Origin: DASQWC01 sp035640475
Lineage (GTDB): Bacteria; Actinomycetota; JAICYB01
NCBI GenBank assembly: GCA_035640475.1
Contig: DASQWC010000070.1
Span: 1-37,182, forward strand
Reading direction: 5' to 3'
DNA: 37,182 nt
Position numbers and translations under genes: made by a program. How positions within the stretch are numbered: the stretch's first letter is position 1; every line of letters starts with the position of its first letter. The notes beneath the pieces are model-generated. The model was not told where the DNA came from. It did not search any database and saw only the letters and a program-made list of their open reading frames with translations. Below are positions 16,773 to 24,824 of the stretch, in pieces.

Positions 16773-18131
16773 ATGTCGCCGATGAACGACGCACAATTGC
16801 TCGACGGCAGATATCGGCTCGGAGAGGTGATCGGCTCCGGCGGTATGGCCGAGGTCCGGCGCGCGACCGACGAGAAACTCGGGCGTGCGGTGGCCGTGAA
16901 GCTCCTGTCGGGTCCGGCCGCCCGCGACAAATCAATGCGGAAACGAATCGAGCGTGAAGCGCGTGCGCTGGCGTCCCTGAGTCATCCGAACATCGTCGGC
17001 GTGTACGACTACGGCGAAGCGGCGGGGCCGTCCGAGCAAGTTCAGCCGTACCTCGTCATGGAGCTCATCGAGGGCCCAGACCTTCATCGGCACGTCCAGG
17101 CGAAGGGCCCGCTCCCCGTGGGCGATGCCGTCGCGATGCTGCACGGCATCCTCAGTGCGGTGGACGCTGCTCACCGTGCCGGAATCGTGCACGGCGACCT
17201 GAAGCCGGCAAATATCGTGCTTGCCGCCGATGCCCCGAAGGTCGGCGACTTCGGCGTCGCGAGGATCCTCGCCGAAGAGACAGGGCTGACGACCGCGGCG
17301 GCCACGCCGAAGTTCGCAGCTCCAGAAGTGCTGCGAGGCGAACGGCCGTCGGCGAAATCCGACTTGTACTCCGCCGCGTGCGTCGCGTTCGAGATGCTTA
17401 CGGGCCGTCCGCCGTACGAGGGCAGCAACGGCTGGGAGGTCGCGGCAAAGCACATGGAGGAGCCGGTGCCCTCGGCCCGCGACCTCCGCCCCGAGGTGCC
17501 TGCCGAGATCGACGAGTTGATTCGCCGAAACATGCAGAAGGATCCGGGTCGTCGGTCGCCGACCGCGAAGGACTTCGCCGAGGGCCTGACGGAGTCGCCG
17601 GGTGCTCCCGCGACCGTGCAAGTGCGGCCCGACCCCGAGGCGGTGCGCGCCGTGGTCGAACCGACGGAAGCGCTGCCCGACCGTCCGGATCTCGCCGGTG
17701 CTGTGAAGTACGGAGCACTCGCGGGCTTCTGGTCACGGCGCCGCCGCTACGTGATGGCGCTCGGTTTCACCGGCCTGTTCGTCGCACTGCTTGCGATCTT
17801 CGCGAGCGCAATCAGAACGGGAGCCGACCCCGACGTTGCGGTCCCCGATGTCCGCGGCATGACGAGCGCCGCTGCGGCAACGCAGCTGCGGAAGACGGGG
17901 TTCAGTCCCGACGTCGTCTACCGACCGATCGTTACCGGCACAGAAGGCATCGTGATCGAGACGATCCCGCGAGCGGGCGCGATGGTGCGCAAGGGGAGCG
18001 AAGTTCACGTCGTCGCCGGAGCTCTCGTCAGTACTCCGGAGCCGCCGCAACGCGACGACGAGAAGCGAGGTGACGGCGAGAAGCGAGGAAAGGACAACCG
18101 GGGCCGCGGCAACGACCGCGACGACGACTAA
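16773..18131 (+). CDS. Membrane Ser/Thr protein kinase with one PASTA domain
   Basis: A 452-residue Hanks-type kinase. The glycine loop is GSGGM (21-25), the ATP lysine K43 (AVKLL), the catalytic loop HGDLKPAN (140-147) and the metal site DFG (159-161). HGD replaces the usual HRD, making it a non-RD kinase, and the activation segment reads TTAAATPKFAAPE. A single membrane helix lies at about 325-346, followed by one extracellular PASTA-like repeat (VPDVRGMTSAAAATQLRKTG...) and a highly charged tail. PASTA kinases usually sense peptidoglycan fragments and have three or four repeats. No phosphatase or FHA partner is adjacent. The stop overlaps the convergent gene by 4 bp. Confidence 0.9.
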   Translation: MSPMNDAQLLDGRYRLGEVIGSGGMAEVRRATDEKLGRAVAVKLLSGPAARDKSMRKRIEREARALASLSHPNIVGVYDYGEAAGPSEQVQPYLVMELIEGPDLHRHVQAKGPLPVGDAVAMLHGILSAVDAAHRAGIVHGDLKPANIVLAADAPKVGDFGVARILAEETGLTTAAATPKFAAPEVLRGERPSAKSDLYSAACVAFEMLTGRPPYEGSNGWEVAAKHMEEPVPSARDLRPEVPAEIDELIRRNMQKDPGRRSPTAKDFAEGLTESPGAPATVQVRPDPEAVRAVVEPTEALPDRPDLAGAVKYGALAGFWSRRRRYVMALGFTGLFVALLAIFASAIRTGADPDVAVPDVRGMTSAAAATQLRKTGFSPDVVYRPIVTGTEGIVIETIPRAGAMVRKGSEVHVVAGALVSTPEPPQRDDEKRGDGEKRGKDNRGRGNDRDDD

Positions 18132-19210
18132 CGGCGATCGAAGTTTCGCCGGTACACCATGTAGTTCGCGCAGATCGTCGCGCCGAGCTTCTCGGCGGTG
18201 CGCCGGGACGGCCAGTTGTCGTCCAGGACCAGCGTGTAGCTGACGTAGCGCGCGCCACGCCTCGCGAGCTCGAGGTAGGCATACGCGGCCATCGCCAGGT
18301 TCACGCCCTGCCTGCGCGCGGGCTCGCGAACGCCGATGCCCAGGAAGTTCACCTTTTCGTGGTCGGCGAGCTCCCGGCCCGGGCCGCGCGCGGCGAGCAC
18401 CGACGCGGTCTCGGGCGTGCACCACACGACGCCCATCGGCTCGCCGTCCCGGTAGGCGACGACCGAGCAGTCGAGCATGCCCATCGGGCCGAGGAACTCG
18501 AGGAGGTCGCGGAACTCCTCGACGAGCTGGGGGACGACGCCCCAGTGCGAGGCAAAGGCCTCGTTCCACGTTGGCACGAAGTCATCCAGACGCCGGTCCT
18601 CGGCGACATCGCGCAGCGGGACGATGTCGAAGCCCCGCGCGCGGGCGTCCTCGAGGAATCTCGTCCAGCGTTGGATGTGCTCGTCGGTCACCTCGATCCG
18701 GTAGTCGACCCAGCCCCGCTCGGACTCGAACCCGCCTTCCTTCAAGAGCGTGTGGTAGTAGGGCGGGTTCTGCCGGAGCAGCACCGGCGGCAGCGTGTCG
18801 TATGCGTCGATGAGGAACGGGAAGTCGCCGATCCCGAAGCCGGCGCGCGCGCCCTCCACGCCCTTCTCGCGCAACCAGCCGCACGCCTCGTCGAGCATTC
18901 GACGGACGGCGTCTGTGTGATCGGGAAGGGCTTCGAACATGGTTGTGTGGCCGAGGGCCTCGTTCCAGTGGCGGCGGTAGCGGTCGTCGACGACTGCGAG
19001 CACGCGTGCGACGACGTCGCCGTCGGTGCGCGCGACGAGTGGAAGGAATTGGCGCTGTCGCGCGCTCGGACCCTCACCCTGCAGCATCGGAAGGGTCATC
19101 GGGACGATCGTGGGCCACCACGCGCCGCGCTGCTCGTTGATGCGGTCCTGGAACTCGAGGAACTCGGTGAGCTCCGCTGTGCTCTGGGGCGATTGGATGT
19201 CGATGGCCAC
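18128..19210 (-). CDS. GNAT-superfamily protein with two acetyltransferase-like halves
   Basis: A protein of about 360 residues. The N-terminal half (TAELTEFLEFQDRINEQRGAWWPT... then FLPLVARTDGDVVARVLAVVDDRY) and the C-terminal half (DCSVVAYRDGEPMGVVWCTP... GIGVREPARRQGVNLAMAAYAYLE) both resemble GNAT domains, as in a family of large bacterial GNAT proteins. The C-terminal half has the acetyl-CoA loop region. The GTG at 19210 is chosen as start. The frame stays open for about 100 codons upstream, but those codons are antisense to the permease. The start lies only about 20 bp from the divergent permease start. The 3' end shares CTAA with the kinase stop. Confidence 0.75.
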   Translation of the reverse strand: MAIDIQSPQSTAELTEFLEFQDRINEQRGAWWPTIVPMTLPMLQGEGPSARQRQFLPLVARTDGDVVARVLAVVDDRYRRHWNEALGHTTMFEALPDHTDAVRRMLDEACGWLREKGVEGARAGFGIGDFPFLIDAYDTLPPVLLRQNPPYYHTLLKEGGFESERGWVDYRIEVTDEHIQRWTRFLEDARARGFDIVPLRDVAEDRRLDDFVPTWNEAFASHWGVVPQLVEEFRDLLEFLGPMGMLDCSVVAYRDGEPMGVVWCTPETASVLAARGPGRELADHEKVNFLGIGVREPARRQGVNLAMAAYAYLELARRGARYVSYTLVLDDNWPSRRTAEKLGATICANYMVYRRNFDRR

Positions 19211-19229
19211 GGCCTGCAAAGGATAGGCG

Positions 19230-19946
19230 GTGACTTGGGTACAGCTCGCCGTCGCCTCCGGCGTTGTCGCGCTGGGCGCGATGATCCAGGGCTCGATCGG
19301 GTTTGGCGTCAACGTCGTGGCCGGGCCGGTGCTCGTTCTCATCGATCCGGAGCTCGTACCGGGTCCGGCTCTCGTGATCGCGTTCCTCCTGACCGTTCTC
19401 GTGTGGGTCCGGGAGCGCGGGGCGACGGACCTCGGCGGTTTCACGTGGGTGTTCGTTGGGCGCGTGCCCGGAACGGTTGTGGGCGCGCTGACGGTCGCCG
19501 CATTGCCTGCTCGCGGCACGGCGATCTCGCTTTCCGCAATCGTCCTGATCGCCGTTGCACTGAGCGTCGCCGGGTGGCGCGTCCGGAGAACCCGGACGGC
19601 GCTCGTCGGAGCGGGCGGCGTCTCCGGTTTCTTCGGGACCGTCTCGTCGGTCGGGGGACCGCCGATCGCGCTGCTCTATCAGGACGAGGCGGGACGAGAC
19701 GTTCGCGGCACGCTGTCGAGCATCTTCGCCGTCGGCGCGCTGTTCTCGATCGTCATGCTCGTTGCCGTCGGGCGCTTCGACTTCGGCGAGCTGCGTACCT
19801 CTCTGTTGTTGCTGCCGGCCGTTGTGGCCGGATTCGTCGTCTCGAGGTGGACCGCCCGCCTGCTCGATCGCGGCTTCGTGCGACCGGCGATCTTGGCTCT
19901 GTGTGCGTCGTCCGCGGTTGCCGCGCTCGTGCGCTACGCGATCTGA
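19230..19946 (+). CDS. TauE/SafE family sulfite/anion permease-like membrane protein
   Basis: A 238-residue membrane protein with about seven to eight hydrophobic segments. The opening GAMIQGSIGFGVNVVAGPVL and the internal GAGGVSGFFGTVSSVGGPPIALLYQDE are the two repeat motifs of the TauE/SafE family, membrane permeases linked to export or uptake of sulfite and sulfonate-type anions. The substrate here cannot be inferred, and no sulfur genes are adjacent. AAAGGA precedes the GTG start. The stop is 8 bp from the convergent exonuclease stop. Confidence 0.85.
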   Translation: MTWVQLAVASGVVALGAMIQGSIGFGVNVVAGPVLVLIDPELVPGPALVIAFLLTVLVWVRERGATDLGGFTWVFVGRVPGTVVGALTVAALPARGTAISLSAIVLIAVALSVAGWRVRRTRTALVGAGGVSGFFGTVSSVGGPPIALLYQDEAGRDVRGTLSSIFAVGALFSIVMLVAVGRFDFGELRTSLLLLPAVVAGFVVSRWTARLLDRGFVRPAILALCASSAVAALVRYAI

Positions 19947-19954
19947 ATCCGAAC

Positions 19955-20824
19955 CTACCGGTGCAGGGCGGACGCGCGCGACGCGAGCTCCGGCGCCTCG
20001 AGCCGCTCGCAGACGCCGGCGAACTCCGGCGTCGGCCCGCGCCACAGCAGCTCGTCCACGGAGCCGAGCAGGGGAGCGTCGTCACGCAGCGTCGCGAGGT
20101 CCTTGAAGAGCAAGGCGAGCTCGCGGTCTTCGTTCAGTGTTCTCGACAGTCTGTCTGCGCCGCGCAGATCGAGCTTCCACTCGCGCCATGAATCGGGGAC
20201 GGCCTCGATGTGCCCGAAGGCCGCGAGGACGGTCGCCGCAGACTTCGGCCCCCATCCCTTCAGCCCGGGGAAGCCGTCCGAGCTGTCGCCGGTCAGTGCG
20301 AGGTAGTCGGGGATCGAGGACGGCTTCACGCCGAACCGGTTCACGACACCCGCTTCGTCGCGCATCTCGCGTTTTCGGCGGTCGAACTGGACGACGCGCT
20401 TGCCGGTCACGCATTGCGCAACGTCCTTGTCCGGTGTGCAAATCAGGACCTGCTCGACGCGTTTGTCGGCGGCGGCGACCTTCGCGCCGATCGCGAGTGC
20501 GTCGTCGGCTTCGAGATCCGTCATCGGCCAGACGACCACACCCATCGCATCGAGTGCCTCTTCCAGCGGCCAGAACTGGGCGAGGAGGTCTTTCTCGATG
20601 CCGGCAGAAGACTTGTAGCCCGGCCACAGATCGTTTCGGAACGACTCGATGACGTGATCGGTGGCGACGCCGAGGTGGGTGACGCCGCCCTCGAACATGC
20701 CGAGCACGGAGCCGAGCACGCCGATCATCGCTCCGACTTCCGTGCCGTCGGCGGTCTGCTTCTTCGGCACGGCGAAGTAGTGCCGGAAGAGCTCGTAGGT
20801 GCCGTCCAAAAGATGAACCTTCAT
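19955..20824 (-). CDS. Stand-alone 5'-3' exonuclease (Pol I N-terminal domain-like flap nuclease)
   Basis: A 289-residue FEN/PIN-like nuclease, homologous to the 5' nuclease domain of DNA polymerase I. Acidic metal-binding motifs are seen in order: LLDGTYELFRHYFA, LEADDALA, CTPDKDVAQCV and GDSSDGFPGLKGWGPKSA, the last starting the helix-3-turn-helix. It lacks polymerase and proofreading parts. The likely role is removal of RNA primers or flaps in repair. The ATG at 20824 lies inside one arm of a perfect 17-bp inverted repeat, and the only purine-rich ribosome-binding candidate (GGGAGA) lies across the loop, so translation is probably controlled by RNA structure. It follows the aldehyde dehydrogenase gene on the same strand after 79 bp. 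Confidence 0.9.
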   Translation of the reverse strand: MKVHLLDGTYELFRHYFAVPKKQTADGTEVGAMIGVLGSVLGMFEGGVTHLGVATDHVIESFRNDLWPGYKSSAGIEKDLLAQFWPLEEALDAMGVVVWPMTDLEADDALAIGAKVAAADKRVEQVLICTPDKDVAQCVTGKRVVQFDRRKREMRDEAGVVNRFGVKPSSIPDYLALTGDSSDGFPGLKGWGPKSAATVLAAFGHIEAVPDSWREWKLDLRGADRLSRTLNEDRELALLFKDLATLRDDAPLLGSVDELLWRGPTPEFAGVCERLEAPELASRASALHR

Positions 20825-20852
20825 GGGCCGGTCTCCCGGCCCATGAAGGTTC
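20815..20852 (-). promoter_or_regulatory. Perfect 17-bp hairpin with GNRA loop covering the exonuclease start codon
   Basis: The arms 20815-20831 and 20836-20852 are perfectly complementary, separated by 4 bases. Read on the minus (mRNA) strand the loop is GAGA, a GNRA tetraloop. The AUG (20824-20822) is paired in the 3' arm, and GGGAGA, the likely ribosome-binding sequence, straddles the loop. There is no U-run, so a simple terminator is not indicated. Confidence 0.7.
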
Positions 20853-20903
20853 GAGCCTGCCGCAACGCAGGATGCGCCGGCGGGCGCCCCCTGTGAATGG
20901 CGC

Positions 20904-22322
20904 TTAGTTCAGTAGTGCTTTGATCTCGAGGAATTCCTCGAGGCCGTACTTGCCGGCCTCGCGGCCCTTGCCGGACTGCTTGTAGCCGCCGAAGGGCGCG
21001 TTCGGGTTGAAGCCGCCGCTGTTGATCTGGACCTGTCCGGCCCGGATGCGCTTGGCCACGGCCTTCGCGTGCTCTGCGTCTCCGGAGAAGACGGCGGCCA
21101 TGAGCCCATAGATCGTGTCGTTCGCGATGCGGACGGCGTCCTCTTCGTCCTCGTAGGGAATGATCGAGAGCACGGGTCCGAAGATCTCCTCGCGCGCAAT
21201 CGTCATGTCGTTGCTCACGTTGGAGAAGACCGTCGGCTTGACGAAGTAGCCCTTCTCAAGACCCTCGGGCTGCTCCGGTCCGCCGGTGACGAGCTTCGCT
21301 CCCTCTTCGATTCCCTTGTTGATGTAGCCGCGCACGCGCTCCTGCTGCTGCGCGGACACCAGCGGGCCGAGACGCGTGTTCGCGTCGAACGGGTCGCCGG
21401 GCGTGAACGTCTCGGCGACCTTCTTCGCGATCTCTTCGGCCTGCTCGAGCTTCGCCTTCGGAACGAGCATCCGCGTGAGCGCGGTGCAGGTCTGACCCGA
21501 ATTGAGGTAGCAGCCCGCGATACCGGCCGTGACCGCAGCTTCGAGGTCGGCGTCGTCCAGAATGACGTTCGGCGACTTGCCGCCGAGCTCGAGCGCGACA
21601 CGCTTGACCATCGGCGCCGCAACCTCGGAAATCCGGCGTCCGGCGCGTGTCGAGCCGGTGAACGAGATCATGTCGATCTCCGGGTGCGCCACCAGGGGTT
21701 CGCCGACTTCCGATCCGGTTCCGGTGATGAGGTTGAACACACCGGCGGGAAGGCCGACGTCGTCGACGACCTCGGCGAGGATGAACGCCGTGAGCGGCGC
21801 GAGCTCGCTCGGCTTGAGAACGACCGTGCAGCCGGCCGCGAGTGCAGGTGCGACCTTCAGGACGACCTGATGGAGCGGATAGTTCCACGGTGTAATGCAC
21901 GCAACCACGCCGACCGGCTCCTTGATGACGTCGGAGGTGCCGACCTGCTCGGTGAAGTCGTACTCGGCGGCGACCTGCGAGAAGCCCGCCATGTTCATGA
22001 TCGGCAGCATTGCCTGCGCGATCTTCGAGATCCCGAGCGGCATGCCGTTCTCCTGGGAGACCGTTGTCGCGATCTCGTCGGAGCGGGCCTGAAGCCCTTC
22101 GTGGATGCGCTGGAGGAACTTCGCGCGGTCCTCGACGGAGGTCGCGCTCCACGAGTCCAACGCCTTGCGCGCCGCCTTGACCGCCTTGTCGACGTCTTCG
22201 GGCGTGCACTGCGGAATCGTGCCCATGACCTCCTCGGTCGTGGCGTTGAGCACGTCGATCGTGTCCTTGCCCGAGGGCGCCACCCAGGCGCCGTCGATGT
22301 ACACCTTGTCGCGCTTGCCCAT
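20904..22322 (-). CDS. NAD(P)-dependent aldehyde dehydrogenase
   Basis: A 472-residue aldehyde dehydrogenase superfamily enzyme that oxidises an aldehyde to the acid. Nucleotide-binding and catalytic motifs are intact: TPWNYPLHQV, KPSELAPL, FTGSTRAGRRI, the general base E245 in LELGGKSPN and the nucleophile C279 in NSGQTCTALTR, then EEIFGPVLSI. The substrate cannot be fixed. GGGAGG lies 5 nt before the ATG. It is transcribed divergently from the TetR gene, whose double operator lies in the shared 115-bp gap, so TetR control is likely. The exonuclease gene lies downstream. Confidence 0.93.
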   Translation of the reverse strand: MGKRDKVYIDGAWVAPSGKDTIDVLNATTEEVMGTIPQCTPEDVDKAVKAARKALDSWSATSVEDRAKFLQRIHEGLQARSDEIATTVSQENGMPLGISKIAQAMLPIMNMAGFSQVAAEYDFTEQVGTSDVIKEPVGVVACITPWNYPLHQVVLKVAPALAAGCTVVLKPSELAPLTAFILAEVVDDVGLPAGVFNLITGTGSEVGEPLVAHPEIDMISFTGSTRAGRRISEVAAPMVKRVALELGGKSPNVILDDADLEAAVTAGIAGCYLNSGQTCTALTRMLVPKAKLEQAEEIAKKVAETFTPGDPFDANTRLGPLVSAQQQERVRGYINKGIEEGAKLVTGGPEQPEGLEKGYFVKPTVFSNVSNDMTIAREEIFGPVLSIIPYEDEEDAVRIANDTIYGLMAAVFSGDAEHAKAVAKRIRAGQVQINSGGFNPNAPFGGYKQSGKGREAGKYGLEEFLEIKALLN

Positions 22323-22393
22323 TCCGACCTCCCGGTTCCCCGAACCCTGCAGTAAACGTATCTCGTTGGGCGCTCCGGCGGCACCTGGGGGCC

Positions 22394-22422
22394 TTGACAG
22401 AGCCTGTTACCGCGGGTAACGT
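22394..22422 (+). promoter_or_regulatory. Promoter of the tetR gene
   Basis: A perfect -35 TTGACA (22394-22399) and TAACGT (22417-22422) are spaced 17 bp apart. The transcript would start about 9 nt before the ATG at 22438, so it is nearly leaderless. The -10 lies inside the operator palindromes, which is the arrangement expected for repression by steric block. Confidence 0.65.
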
Positions 22423-22435
22423 TACCGGTGGTAAC
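22406..22435. promoter_or_regulatory. Double TetR-type operator
   Basis: Two 15-bp palindromes lie end to end: GTTACC-GCG-GGTAAC (22406-22420) and GTTACC-GGT-GGTAAC (22421-22435). Their junction also makes the 12-bp palindrome GGTAACGTTACC. They cover the -10 and start point of tetR and lie upstream of the divergent aldehyde dehydrogenase gene. TetR autoregulation is inferred. Confidence 0.7.
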
Positions 22436-22437
22436 AG

Positions 22438-23106
22438 ATGACGAGACGACGAGAGCTCCGCACCCACGAGGACCGGCTGGCCTACCGGGCCGAGATCCTC
22501 GAGCAGAAAAGGCAGCGTTTCCTCGAGGCTGCGGTCGGTGTCCTTCGCCGCGACGGACCGGCCGTCTCCATGCGGGAGATCGCCCGCGAAGCCGGTGTGA
22601 CGAAACCGATCATCTATCGCGTTTTCGGCGATCGCGAAGGGCTCACGAAAGCCATGGCCGACCGGTTCGCCGACGAGCTCGCCTCCGATCTACAGCTGGC
22701 CATTCAGAACGCTCCGGACGACCGCCGTGCCGTCGCCGGAGCCATCGATGCCTATCTCGGCTTCATCGAGCGCGAGCCCTCGGTCATCCGCTTCCTCATC
22801 ACGAGAAGCCTCGAAGCGATGGAAGAGACCGGCGTCGCGATGTCCGGCTTCGTCTGGCGCGTCGGGCAGATCATCACGCAAGCGATCGGCGAAGCAATGC
22901 GCGAGCGCGGGCTCGACTCCGGCGTCGCCGAGCCCTGGTCCTACGCGATCGTCGGCGCCGTCCACATGGCCGGCGATTGGTGGCTCGAACGACAGACGAT
23001 GCCTCGCGAGCGGCTCGTCGAAATCCTCACGCAACTCGTGTGGGACGGCATGGCGCGTTTCGATACGCCGCTCGCTGCCGCGGGAAAGAAAGGAACTTCC
23101 GAATGA
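22438..23106 (+). CDS. TetR-family transcription repressor
   Basis: A 222-residue regulator. The N-terminal helix-turn-helix (about residues 25-70) reads FLEAAVGVLRRDGPAVSMREIAREAGVTKPIIYRVFGDREGL, the standard TetR pattern. The C-terminal ligand-binding region is variable, with the GAVHMAGDWWLERQ stretch seen in several actinobacterial TetR proteins. Two palindromic operators cover its promoter. The stop overlaps the ATG of a large membrane protein gene (ATGA), so that protein is co-expressed and probably under the same control. The ligand is unknown. Confidence 0.93.
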   Translation: MTRRRELRTHEDRLAYRAEILEQKRQRFLEAAVGVLRRDGPAVSMREIAREAGVTKPIIYRVFGDREGLTKAMADRFADELASDLQLAIQNAPDDRRAVAGAIDAYLGFIEREPSVIRFLITRSLEAMEETGVAMSGFVWRVGQIITQAIGEAMRERGLDSGVAEPWSYAIVGAVHMAGDWWLERQTMPRERLVEILTQLVWDGMARFDTPLAAAGKKGTSE

Positions 23107-24824
23107 ACGGACAAATCGAACTGCAACGCGAGCTCGGGAGCTGGATCCCGTTGATCGTCCTTCTGAGCACCTACGCGGCGATCGTCGTCGCTCTTGCGGC
23201 GCGGGGTCGCGGACGGATCGGAACCGATCCTCGCCTGTGGGCCAAGCGGATCGCCGATTCGTTGGAACGCCTCACACGAATTCCCGGGTGGGCGGCCGCG
23301 ATGGTCGGAACGGCGACGTTCGGCGTTTTGGTCGCCGGCATCGGCTTCTACTCCGACGTGCGATGGCACGTGAGTCTCGGCCGCGACGACGAGCTGTTCA
23401 CCGCTCCGCACACCGCGATCGTGTTCGGGCTCATGTTCATCTTCGGATCGGCATTCATCGGCGAGTTCTTCGCGCACGCGACGAAGGCGGACGTCGGAAT
23501 GCGCGTTTTTGGGATGCGGATCCCGTATTCGGCGCTTGCCATGGGGCTCATCGGTGCGTGTGCGCTCGCCGGGTTCCCGCTGGACGAGCTTTGGCACCGT
23601 CAGTACGGCATCGACGTGACGATGTGGAGTCCGACGCACTTGCTGATGATCGTCGGTGCAGTGATCAGTCCTCTCGCCTCGTGGCTCGCGCTGGGCGAGG
23701 CGGGCGTCCGTCCCGAGAAGGGGCGCTGGGCGACGGGCGTGCACATCGCCGTCGGAAGCTTCGCGCTTCTCGGTTTGAATGCGATTCAAGGGGAGTTCGC
23801 CTTCGGTGTGCCTCAGTTCCAGCAGCTCTACCACCCGGTCCTGTACGCGTTGGCCGCCGGATTCGGCCTGACGACGATCGCGCTCGTCACGCGGAAGTGG
23901 TGGGCAACGCTCATCGTTGCGGGCCTCGGCGTCGGCTTGTTTGGGATGGACTCCCTGACGGCGGCGACGTCCAGTCAGCCGAGAGCCGCGTCGCTGTACG
24001 TCGTCGCCGCGCTCGCCGTTGCTGCGGTTGGAAGGATCGTCGGAACCGAGCGCCGGGCACGCTTTGCCGTCGGATCGGGAATTGCCGTTGCAACGATCGG
24101 CCTCGCTGCGGAGTGGGCGTGGAGCCAAGGCGCGCACCAGCCGTGGGGTGCAGACCTTCTTCCTGAAGCGCCGCTTCTCGCACTCGTTGTGGCGATCGCT
24201 GCGGCAACCGTCGGCGTCGCGTTCGCGGCTGCCGTCCGGCGTGAACCGATCGGTCTGCCGCCGGCCGCGCTGGCCACGGCCGGTGTCGTGATTCTGGTCG
24301 GTTTGGCCTTGCCGTTGCCGCGGCCGGGGCTTGACGCCCGTGCGGACGTCACCATCGAGCGCGTCGAAGACGGCGTGCTCGTGCGGGCTGCCGTCACGCC
24401 GGCCGACGCGGCGGATGACGCGCGTTGGTTCCAGGCGCTCGCGTGGCAGGGCGGCGGCATGGTCGCGGCCGATATGGAGCCGACCGGGGAGCCCGGTGTG
24501 TACAGGACGACGAAGCCCGTTCCGGCTCGGGACGACTGGAAGACGTTGCTGCGGCTGCACACGGGCGCCGCGATGACGGCGATTCCCATCTGGCTGCCGG
24601 CCGATCCCGAGATCGGCGCTCCGGAGGTTCCCGCTGTCGATCGCTCGGCACCGTTCCTGACCGAGCAGCGCTACCTGCTGCGCGAGCAGAAGGCCGGACC
24701 GTCGTGGTTCGCGATCGCCGTGTACCTCCTGCTGGCCGGGATCGCCGCCGCGTGGGTCGGATCGCTTGCGATGGCGGCCCGCTCCCTGCGTGGCAAAGTG
24801 CCTATTCGCGCAGCGCTGGTCTGA
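23103..24824 (+). CDS. Large multi-pass membrane protein of unknown function
   Basis: A 573-residue protein of no named family known to me. It has about ten to twelve hydrophobic segments, then a probable extracytoplasmic domain of about 150 residues (around DARADVTIERVEDGVLVRAA to EQKAGPS) and a final membrane helix near the C-terminus. Conserved-looking polar motifs in the membrane part are DVRWHVSLGRDDELFTAPHT and LDELWHRQYGIDVTMWSPTH. Their histidines and acidic residues could bind a metal or heme; that is speculation. The start is ATG 23103, overlapping the TetR stop. The frame is open further upstream, but that part is antisense or out of frame to TetR. Confidence 0.8.
   Translation: MNGQIELQRELGSWIPLIVLLSTYAAIVVALAARGRGRIGTDPRLWAKRIADSLERLTRIPGWAAAMVGTATFGVLVAGIGFYSDVRWHVSLGRDDELFTAPHTAIVFGLMFIFGSAFIGEFFAHATKADVGMRVFGMRIPYSALAMGLIGACALAGFPLDELWHRQYGIDVTMWSPTHLLMIVGAVISPLASWLALGEAGVRPEKGRWATGVHIAVGSFALLGLNAIQGEFAFGVPQFQQLYHPVLYALAAGFGLTTIALVTRKWWATLIVAGLGVGLFGMDSLTAATSSQPRAASLYVVAALAVAAVGRIVGTERRARFAVGSGIAVATIGLAAEWAWSQGAHQPWGADLLPEAPLLALVVAIAAATVGVAFAAAVRREPIGLPPAALATAGVVILVGLALPLPRPGLDARADVTIERVEDGVLVRAAVTPADAADDARWFQALAWQGGGMVAADMEPTGEPGVYRTTKPVPARDDWKTLLRLHTGAAMTAIPIWLPADPEIGAPEVPAVDRSAPFLTEQRYLLREQKAGPSWFAIAVYLLLAGIAAAWVGSLAMAARSLRGKVPIRAALV

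Noticed and set aside
18359..20191. Very long plus-strand open frame across the double-GNAT gene, permease and exonuclease
   Set aside because: It is the antisense frame of well-supported genes; long open frames are expected in this GC-rich sequence.
22428..23102. N-terminal extension of the large membrane protein through the TetR gene
   Set aside because: The TetR frame has domain support, and ATG 23103 overlaps its stop. The extension has low-complexity Arg-rich translation typical of an out-of-frame read.
22941..24560. Long minus-strand open frame opposite the unknown membrane protein
   Set aside because: Composition is charged and low-complexity and fits antisense read-through. The plus strand gives hydrophobic segments and coupling to TetR.
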